A DNA stretch of 32,470 nt from Pedobacter sp. N36a (GTDB taxonomy: Bacteria; Bacteroidota; Bacteroidia; Sphingobacteriales; Sphingobacteriaceae), in assembly GCF_014472395.1 (NCBI RefSeq), contig NZ_JACSZW010000018.1, positions 1 through 32,470 of the forward strand. Reading direction: 5' to 3'. Shown one piece after another: positions 26,390 through 32,470 of the stretch. The notes beneath the pieces were generated by a model. It had not been told where the DNA came from, ran no database searches, and saw nothing but the letters and a program-made list of their open reading frames with translations. A program made the translations under genes and the position numbers. The stretch's first letter is position 1, and each line of letters opens with the position of its first letter.

Positions 26390-27757
26390 ATGATCTCAGT
26401 CAACCCAACCAATGGAAAAACGATAAAAACCTATATAGAAGATACCGAAAAGCAGGTCAATACGAAAATAGAAAAGACACATCAGGCTTGGTTAAAATGG
26501 AAAGAAACCCGTTTTTCTGTGCGTGCAGAGTTCCTTAGAAATACTTCGGCAGTGCTGTTAAAACGGAAAACTGAACTGGCCACTTTAATGGCTAAGGAAA
26601 TGGGAAAACCCTTACCTGCGGGAATTGCTGAGATCGAAAAATGCGCTGCAGTATGTGATTTTTACGCTTCAAATGGTGCTAATTTCCTAAAAGATGAGCT
26701 GATTGCGACAGAAGCCAGTAAAAGCTATGTCAGTTTTCAGCCATTGGGTGTCGTCCTTGCCGTGATGCCTTGGAATTTTCCCTTCTGGCAATTGTTCCGT
26801 TTCTTGGCTCCTGCATTAATGGCCGGCAATGCAGGCGTATTGAAACACGCTTCTAATGTGAGTGGCTGCGCATTGGCGATCGAGGACGTGATTAAAGAAG
26901 CGGGTTTTCCGAAAGACCTTTTCCATGTCTTACTGATCAATAGTAAAGTAGTTAAACAAGCCATTGCCCATCCTTTCATTAAAGCCGTTACCTTAACCGG
27001 AAGTACGGAAGCTGGTAAACAAGTTGCGCAGCAAGCAGGTTTTCATTTAAAAAAAACAGTCCTGGAACTTGGTGGAAGCGATCCTTATATCGTATTGGCA
27101 GATGCTGATCTCGAACAGGCTGCAGAAATTTGTATGCAAAGCAGACTGATCAACAACGGCCAGAGTTGTATTGCTGCAAAAAGATTCATTCTCGTAAAAG
27201 AGATAGAAAAAGATTTTATGAAAATCTTTCTTCAAAAGATGCAGTCAAAAATCACCGGAGATCCGTTTGACCAGCAGACCGACCTCGGCCCTATGGCCCG
27301 AAAAGACCTGCGTGATGAGTTACATCAACAAGTTCTGGACAACATCAAAGCCGGGGCAAAATGCATTCTTGGTGGCAGAATTCCTGAATTTAAATCCGAT
27401 CATGCTTTTTACACTCCTACTATTCTTACTGGAATAAAAAAAGGAATGCCAGCATATGAGGAAGAGCTTTTCGGTCCGGTGGCCTTGATATTTACAGCAA
27501 AAGATGAGGAAGATGCGATTAAGATTGCGAACGATAGTACCTTTGGATTAGGAGCAGCAATATTTACAGCTTCAAAAGCGCATGGCGAAGAAATTGCGGC
27601 AAAGAAATTAAACGCAGGATCCTGCTTTGTCAATAGTCTGGTGAAATCAGATTCAAGATTGCCCTTTGGTGGAATCAACCAAAGTGGCTATGGCAGAGAG
27701 CTCAGTTCTTTTGGCATCCGCGAATTTGTGAACATCAAAACCGTTTACATTCAATAA
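26390..27757 (+). CDS. NAD(P)-dependent aldehyde dehydrogenase, succinate-semialdehyde type
   Basis: A 455-residue aldehyde dehydrogenase resembling the short GabD-like succinate-semialdehyde dehydrogenases that feed 4-aminobutyrate carbon into the citric acid cycle. The catalytic set is complete: N129 in MPWNFPFWQ, E226 in LELGGSDPYIV and C260 in NNGQSCIAAKR; the cofactor motif TLTGSTEAGK is at 201-210 and the C-terminal GYGRELSSFGIREF is typical. ATG at 26390; it is separated by only 4 bases from the converging next gene. No aminotransferase gene is nearby, so the true aldehyde is not certain. Confidence 0.85.
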   Translation: MISVNPTNGKTIKTYIEDTEKQVNTKIEKTHQAWLKWKETRFSVRAEFLRNTSAVLLKRKTELATLMAKEMGKPLPAGIAEIEKCAAVCDFYASNGANFLKDELIATEASKSYVSFQPLGVVLAVMPWNFPFWQLFRFLAPALMAGNAGVLKHASNVSGCALAIEDVIKEAGFPKDLFHVLLINSKVVKQAIAHPFIKAVTLTGSTEAGKQVAQQAGFHLKKTVLELGGSDPYIVLADADLEQAAEICMQSRLINNGQSCIAAKRFILVKEIEKDFMKIFLQKMQSKITGDPFDQQTDLGPMARKDLRDELHQQVLDNIKAGAKCILGGRIPEFKSDHAFYTPTILTGIKKGMPAYEEELFGPVALIFTAKDEEDAIKIANDSTFGLGAAIFTASKAHGEEIAAKKLNAGSCFVNSLVKSDSRLPFGGINQSGYGRELSSFGIREFVNIKTVYIQ

Positions 27758-27761
27758 GGTT

Positions 27762-28193
27762 TTAGCCTTGATTCCATCGGGGTAACTGACCATAAATCCC
27801 CTGATAGATCTGCAGTATTTTCGATTTCATAGTTGCAGGCAGGTCCCTATTTTTTTGATCATAAGTCACATACCAATGGATGTGTAAAGCTTCTATGTCT
27901 TCGATCATCATTTGTACAGGCCAGGAATTCTTACGTTCAATTTCGCCAAACTGAAAACCATTCAACAGGTTCTCCCTCAGGTCGTCCAATAAATCTAGAT
28001 TGACCTTCAGCTCTTGTGACTTTTCAGGTGGACCAGATTTATTGATATAAACCAATTCCACCCTCCCCTTTCTTAATGCATACACTAGGTATAGCCCATA
28101 ATTATGTGGGCTAACATTGCAAACTTCTACTAAACTGTCCGTTGCCTGAAAAAAGAAATTGCCTTGCTTGTACTTACTCAATTCGTCAAACAT
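27762..28193 (-). CDS. Small GIY-YIG-like protein of unknown role
   Basis: A 143-residue protein from the ATG at 28193 (the frame extends eight codons to a TTG at 28217, not favoured). The segment NYGLYLVYALRKGRVELVYI then NKSG resembles the GIY...YIG hairpin that opens GIY-YIG nuclease domains, but YIG is YIN here. Later LHIHWYVTYDQ and the end LQIYQGIYGQLPRWN recall the tail of short GIY-YIG-like proteins; the usual metal-binding Glu near the tail is not evident (YQ in its place). Possibly a catalytically dead relative. Similarity is by eye only. It converges with the aldehyde dehydrogenase gene. Confidence 0.5.
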   Translation of the reverse strand: MFDELSKYKQGNFFFQATDSLVEVCNVSPHNYGLYLVYALRKGRVELVYINKSGPPEKSQELKVNLDLLDDLRENLLNGFQFGEIERKNSWPVQMMIEDIEALHIHWYVTYDQKNRDLPATMKSKILQIYQGIYGQLPRWNQG

Positions 28194-28382
28194 AGATCCA
28201 ATAGTTTTAAAACCCAATCGTTTTTCAATCGCGTTATTCTAATATAAAAATTTTGAAACCATCTTACAAATTAACGCTGTGAATGGGTGGAAAAAATAAT
28301 CATGTTAAAATTACTGTCAACAACGACACCCAAATTAACAGTTTACCTACAACTTCAAAAAAAACATATCTTACTGAATTTC

Positions 28383-28404
28383 AAATAGATAATTTTATCT
28401 ATTT
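28383..28404 (-). terminator. All-A/T hairpin after the PorP/SprF gene
   Basis: Perfect 10-bp arms (28383-28392 and 28395-28404) with a 2-base loop, directly after the PorP/SprF stop. The stem has only one G-C pair per arm and no long T run follows on minus, so it may be a weak terminator or a transcript-end stabiliser. The rest of the 211-base spacer shows no gene. Confidence 0.35.
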
Positions 28405-29397
28405 TTAAAACACCCTTGGGCAGATAAAAGATCTTGGAGCTTTCCCAAAGGCCAAGCCCATGGTTATTTCATGGGAGCCATTTTGACTGCTGCCCAATGC
28501 ACTGGTGACCTGATCATAAGAATAACCAATCCTGAATCGTTCGTTTACAAAAAATTGAATGATACCCGAGACAGAATTTTCTTTGCTCAATGATGCGGCG
28601 GATGTCTGCTTTTTCCAGAGATTAAATCCGGTTCGGATAGATCCACCTATCCAAACTTTATCATTAATGATCAGCATGGTGTTAAAGTCGGCACTGGTTG
28701 GTCCTCTAAAATCTTCTTTGATGAGCAGGCTTGGTCTGATTCTGAATTCTGGAGAAATATTGATCAAAGCCCCTCCCATCATATAGGCATGTCGGCTGCG
28801 AATAATGTTTAAAGAGGAAGACTGGTCTCTTTTTTTATCAGGGCCGGAAAATATATCCAGAGCAGAAAGTCCAAGGTACCAATAATCCGAATTGTAGAAT
28901 ATACCGAGACGGAAGTCGGGAACGATGTTACTTTGACTGCCTACTGGCAAGGCTTCATCTCCCGGTTGAATCGTGTTTAACATTCCTCCTTTTAAACTAT
29001 ACTGTGCTGCGCCTACGCCCAATCCAAAACTTAAGCGCTGGGTATCTTCCCCATTCAATTGCAATCGGAAAGCGTAATTCAGCGTTGCTGAAGTAGAGGA
29101 TTGCGCACCAATTTTATCAGTGGTAACCTGGAAACCTACTCCCATTTTGCGCTCCTGCGGATCTAAAATCCCATCAATAGAGGCGGTTGCTGTTTGCGGA
29201 GCGCCCTCCATTCCCAACCATTGCGCCCGCAATCCGAGTTGTACAAACCATTCTTCTTTATATCCGGCATAAGCCGGATTTACGCTCAGGCTATTGAATA
29301 TATACTGGGTAAACTGAATATTTTGCTGCGCATTGGTTTTTCCAATTTGCAGAAAGCAGAGACCTATAAATACAGTAATCAGTTTTCTAATGTTCAT
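28405..29397 (-). CDS. Type IX secretion membrane protein, PorP/SprF family
   Basis: A 330-residue outer-membrane beta-barrel protein with a signal peptide (LITVFIGLCFLQIGKTNA, cleavage near residue 23). The opening of the mature part, QFTQYIFNSLSVNPAYAGY, is the diagnostic PorP/SprF motif; the rest is amphipathic strands. SprF-type proteins serve export or surface display of one T9SS type-B adhesin encoded next to them, as SprF does for SprB. Its ATG overlaps the stop of the upstream adhesin gene (TAATG at 29395-29399), so translation is probably coupled. This context supports the SprF role. Confidence 0.92.
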   Translation of the reverse strand: MNIRKLITVFIGLCFLQIGKTNAQQNIQFTQYIFNSLSVNPAYAGYKEEWFVQLGLRAQWLGMEGAPQTATASIDGILDPQERKMGVGFQVTTDKIGAQSSTSATLNYAFRLQLNGEDTQRLSFGLGVGAAQYSLKGGMLNTIQPGDEALPVGSQSNIVPDFRLGIFYNSDYWYLGLSALDIFSGPDKKRDQSSSLNIIRSRHAYMMGGALINISPEFRIRPSLLIKEDFRGPTSADFNTMLIINDKVWIGGSIRTGFNLWKKQTSAASLSKENSVSGIIQFFVNERFRIGYSYDQVTSALGSSQNGSHEITMGLAFGKAPRSFICPRVF

Positions 29398-32300
29398 TAT
29401 CTTTTGATTAAAATCCAGCTTTTGCGAGAGGTAACCACCCCTCCTTTTGTAAGTTTGAGTACATAGAAATAAGTTCCGTCATTTAAGCCGGCCCCGTCCC
29501 ATTCATCTTTGTAATTGTTATTTTTATAAACCTGATCGCCCCAGCGATTGAAAACAGCCAGGTCAATATTTTCATAATTCTCTCTTCCGACAATCTGGAA
29601 AGTATCGTTCTTTCCATCTCCATTTGGTGTAAATGTATTTGGGATCTCCAAATCTGGTGGAACTACATTAATCGTCACCATGGCCACATTAGAGGACATT
29701 CCCACCGCATCATGGATCTTATAGCTAAACTTTTCTATACCTGAGTACCCTTTTTTTGGTTGGTAAATGATCTTGCCATCTTTGTTCATTTGAAGGGTTC
29801 CATTTGCAGGTGCCATTTGTACTTCGACGGTACTGACATCCAAGGGGAAAAGACTTGGTTTGTCATTTTTAGCCACTGCCACCATGACCTCCACATCAGT
29901 TTTGGTATTTGCATAGTCATCAACAGCAGCAGGGTAACGCTTCACATCTATATCAGTAGGAATGTCATTACTCTCATTTGTACCAGAAACATCTGAAACT
30001 TGTTCGCCAACCTCAGTCAGACCATCGACATGGGCGATGTTTCTTACGTTGCCATTCAGTTTTTCATCTTCCGTAATGGTATAATTTCCTGTATAGGTAA
30101 TGGAAGTATTCGGTGCAAACGTTGTTACTGGAAGTGTAATGGCTCCCGGAATTTTCGGATCCGATAAGACCAGGTGATGCAAAGTGACGTTTCCGATATT
30201 CTTGATAACGAAATTGTAAGTAATCGTTTTTAAATCGGTATTTAAGCGTCCGGTTTTCACCAAACTGATTTTAGGATTCTGATCAATAGCGACATCTGCG
30301 GTAGCGGAAACAACCAGTGGATGTTCTGTAGTTTGTACGGTAGCCGTATTCTGAATTTTACCAATATTTGCTGTCGGCACCCCATTCCTATCTAAATCTG
30401 ATTGAGTAACGGTATAGGTTCCGGTATAAATCCATGATTCTTCTCTTTCCAAAATACCATTGCCATTATCACCTATAAGCCTCAGATCTCCGGCGATTAG
30501 CGGATCCCTCAAGCTCACATTGTGGTGACTTGCGGATCCAGTATTTTTAACTATGATGGTATAATTTATCTTATCTCCAACCGCAGAAACGGATTGCTGG
30601 TCGGCGATTTTCGTAATCGAAAGGCCGATGCAAGCTGGAACTGTTACGGTAATTTTAAAAGGAATTCCATCGCAGCCACCAGCTAATCCTCTTGGCGTAA
30701 CGGTATAGGTAACCTCCTGCGCAATGGCCGTAGGATTGTAAAGGTCGGTAATGATGGCATTTCCAGATCCGTCTAGGGCACCCAATACTGGAGTATTCAC
30801 TGTCCAGCTAAATGTAGCTGGGACTGCGTTTCCACCTTTTGCCCTATTGTTGATATTGGCTTGCAATGGGTAGCTGAATGCTGATTCACCACAGCTGAGT
30901 GTGCTCAGCGTGTCGTTGAATCCTCTTGGAACCGGACTGACAGTCACTGTAGTTGTTGCTGATACTGCACTGGTACAACCTCCAGCATTTGTTACACTAA
31001 CGGTATATATACCAATTTCACTGACGCTAAAGGTTTTTCCTGTAGCACCAGGAATTAGGATGCCGTTTTTATACCATTGGTTTCCGCTGTTTGATGATGA
31101 AGTCAGGATCACTACCCCTCCTTCGCAGAAAGTGGTTTCATTTGATGGGGATATCTGAGGTTGTCCCGGATACTGAACTTCGGTAACGTTAGTTGGTAAT
31201 GAAATTGGACTGGCACAGCCGTTTGAATTTTTAAAACCAAGTGAGTAATCGCCAGGAGTTGTGGCGGTGTAGTTTTTGTCTATAGCTCCAGGGATTAAGA
31301 TGCCGTTTTTATACCATTGGTTGCCCGTGTTTTCCGATGAAGTCAGGATAACATGACCACCTTCACAGAAAACAGCATGGTTAGTTGCGGTGATGGTTGG
31401 CGCGGCAGGAATCGGGTTCAGGGTGATGATCGCTCTTGCTGACTCCGGACTAAGGCAGTTGGTTAAGGTTACGATTACCGTATATTTTCCGCTTTCCCTA
31501 ACGATATGGGTTTGACCGGTTGCACCTGTGATTGGGTTGCCATCTTTGAACCATTGGTTTCCTGCTGTTGCGGAAGAAGTTAACACTACTGCTCCACCTG
31601 CACAGAAAGTTGTCTGACCTTCGGCTGTAATCACCGCGGCATCTGGAATTGGGTTTACCGTAACTGGTATCGGATTGGAAGCTGGGCTTTCACAAGAAAT
31701 GGAAGTAATTTTTACGCTGTAGTTTCCGCTTTCTGTAGCGGTATAAGTTTGTTGAGTGGCACCTGTGATCAGGCTTAGTCCTTTGTACCATTGGTAGCTA
31801 TCGGCTAGAGTTGTCGTCTTTAACACTACGGCTCCACCTGCACAGAAAGTCGTCTGGCCTTCTGCGGTAATCACCACGGCATCTGGAATCGGATTTACCG
31901 TAACTGGTATCGGATTAGAAGCTGGGCTTTCACAAGAAATGGAGGTAATTTTCACTGTATAACTTCCGCTTTCAGTAGCGGTATACGTTTGCTGAGTTGC
32001 CCCTGCGATTAGGTTTAGCCCATTGTACCATTGGTAGCTGTCTGCTACAGTTATCGTCTTTAACACTACGGCTCCACCTGCACAGAAAGTCGTCTGGCCT
32101 TCTGCAGTAATCACCGCGGCATCTGGAATTGGGTTTACCGTAACTGGTATCGGATTGGAAGCTGGGCTTTCACAAGAAATGGAAGTAATTTTTACGCTGT
32201 AGTTTCCGCTTTCTGTAGCGGTATAAGTTTGCTGGGTGGCACCAGCAATCAGGCTTATTCCTTTATACCATTGGTAACTATCTGCTACGGTCGTTGTCTT

Positions 32301-32470
32301 TAACACTACGGCTCCACCTGCACAGAAAGTCGTCTGGCCTTCTGCGGTAATCACCGCGGCATCTGGAATTGGGTTTACCGTAACTGATATTGGATTAGAA
32401 GCTGGGCTTTCACAAGAAATGGAGGTAATTTTCACTGTATAACTTCCGCTTTCAGTAGCGGTATACGTTT
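29397..32470 (-). CDS. T9SS type-B (CHU_C) giant repeat adhesin, 5' end beyond the window
   Basis: At least 1,023 codons; the frame is open through the right edge, so the N-terminus is missing. From the edge inward: near-identical 80-residue Ig-like repeats (each with FCAGGAVVL and SYQWYKG or SYQWYNG; 31580-32470), then three more diverged Ig-like units (GNQWFKDGNPI, GNQWYKNGILIPGA twice; to about 30920), a PKD-like unit (about 30910-30640), two DUF11/DUF7507-type beta-sandwiches (SITKIADQQSVSAVGDKINY; LVKTGRLNTDLKTITYNFVI), a cadherin/Ig-like domain with NGTLQMNKDGKIIYQPKKGY, and at 29400-29650 the gliding-motility-associated C-terminal domain (PNTFTPNGDGKND ... FNRWGDQVYKN ... DGTYFYVLKL). 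That last domain directs T9SS secretion and anchoring. Paired with PorP/SprF. Confidence 0.93.
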   Translation of the reverse strand, partial: TYTATESGSYTVKITSISCESPASNPISVTVNPIPDAAVITAEGQTTFCAGGAVVLKTTTVADSYQWYKGISLIAGATQQTYTATESGNYSVKITSISCESPASNPIPVTVNPIPDAAVITAEGQTTFCAGGAVVLKTITVADSYQWYNGLNLIAGATQQTYTATESGSYTVKITSISCESPASNPIPVTVNPIPDAVVITAEGQTTFCAGGAVVLKTTTLADSYQWYKGLSLITGATQQTYTATESGNYSVKITSISCESPASNPIPVTVNPIPDAAVITAEGQTTFCAGGAVVLTSSATAGNQWFKDGNPITGATGQTHIVRESGKYTVIVTLTNCLSPESARAIITLNPIPAAPTITATNHAVFCEGGHVILTSSENTGNQWYKNGILIPGAIDKNYTATTPGDYSLGFKNSNGCASPISLPTNVTEVQYPGQPQISPSNETTFCEGGVVILTSSSNSGNQWYKNGILIPGATGKTFSVSEIGIYTVSVTNAGGCTSAVSATTTVTVSPVPRGFNDTLSTLSCGESAFSYPLQANINNRAKGGNAVPATFSWTVNTPVLGALDGSGNAIITDLYNPTAIAQEVTYTVTPRGLAGGCDGIPFKITVTVPACIGLSITKIADQQSVSAVGDKINYTIIVKNTGSASHHNVSLRDPLIAGDLRLIGDNGNGILEREESWIYTGTYTVTQSDLDRNGVPTANIGKIQNTATVQTTEHPLVVSATADVAIDQNPKISLVKTGRLNTDLKTITYNFVIKNIGNVTLHHLVLSDPKIPGAITLPVTTFAPNTSITYTGNYTITEDEKLNGNVRNIAHVDGLTEVGEQVSDVSGTNESNDIPTDIDVKRYPAAVDDYANTKTDVEVMVAVAKNDKPSLFPLDVSTVEVQMAPANGTLQMNKDGKIIYQPKKGYSGIEKFSYKIHDAVGMSSNVAMVTINVVPPDLEIPNTFTPNGDGKNDTFQIVGRENYENIDLAVFNRWGDQVYKNNNYKDEWDGAGLNDGTYFYVLKLTKGGVVTSRKSWILIKR
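31580..32470 (-). repeat. 240-bp tandem repeats encoding 80-residue Ig-like units
   Basis: About 3.7 units with an exact 240-bp period, continuing beyond the edge. Units two apart are more alike than neighbours: 31627-31751 equals 32107-32231, and 31921-31990 equals 32401-32470, without a mismatch seen. This gives a 480-bp higher-order period. Differences between units cluster in the QWY..G..LI..AT segment. Confidence 0.92.

Noticed and set aside
27758..27775. Small AAGG/CCTT hairpin between the aldehyde dehydrogenase and GIY-YIG-like genes
   Set aside because: Four-base arms only; not enough for a terminator call.
28194..28217. TTG start extending the GIY-YIG-like protein by eight residues
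   Set aside because: ATG at 28193 is available and nothing supports the longer form.
31580..32470. CRISPR-like repetition
   Set aside because: Units are 240 bp, in frame and coding, with no short repeat/spacer pattern.

Overview
The window looks like a chromosomal segment of a Bacteroidota bacterium, most likely Sphingobacteriaceae (Pedobacter-like). This is an inference from gene content: a type IX secretion (T9SS) type-B adhesin paired with a PorP/SprF protein, an Oar-type TonB-dependent receptor with a carboxypeptidase-regulatory-like N-terminal domain, a DUF3472/ricin lipoprotein, AT-rich DNA, weak Shine-Dalgarno sequences and several TAnnTTTG -7 boxes of the Bacteroidota sigma factor. 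I saw no rRNA, tRNA, insertion sequence, phage gene or CRISPR array.

Layout. 1-3.8 kb: an FAD-linked oxidase and folB on the minus strand, then a glutaryl-CoA dehydrogenase-type enzyme and a START/AHSA1-like protein on the plus strand. 3.9-6.5 kb: lysine pathway genes lysA and lysC on minus, with a 58-codon two-helix membrane protein gene in their gap on plus. 6.7-11.1 kb: a phosphohexomutase on plus converges on a minus-strand run of histidine kinase, single-domain response regulator and LacI-type regulator; the two stop codons lie inside or at the edge of one perfect palindrome. 11.2-13.5 kb: proBA (proline synthesis). 13.7-17.5 kb: an OsmC-like protein, a GNAT acetyltransferase and a large AsmA-like protein. 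17.6-22 kb: a zinc alcohol dehydrogenase downstream of the Oar-like receptor. 22.5-24.2 kb: a secreted lipoprotein (DUF3472, an Ig/FnIII-like linker and a ricin-B lectin) with two LacI-type operator-like sites upstream. 24.3-27.8 kb: malate:quinone oxidoreductase, a 600-base stretch that looks like decayed coding DNA, and a succinate-semialdehyde-type aldehyde dehydrogenase. 27.8-32.5 kb: a small GIY-YIG-like protein, then a T9SS pair: PorP/SprF and a very large repeat adhesin that runs off the right edge.

How they fit. Much of the window is housekeeping metabolism (folate, lysine/aspartate, proline, malate, sugar phosphate) in separate short transcription units bounded by clear hairpins. The accessory character lies in the cell-surface genes: the Oar receptor, the lectin lipoprotein and the T9SS adhesin. 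The most striking sequence structure is the 240-bp tandem array in the adhesin, whose copies alternate as a 480-bp higher-order repeat. No clearly new defence or mobile system was found. The best candidates for undescribed biology are the small membrane protein between lysC and lysA, the operator-controlled lectin lipoprotein, and the degenerate GIY-YIG-like protein.
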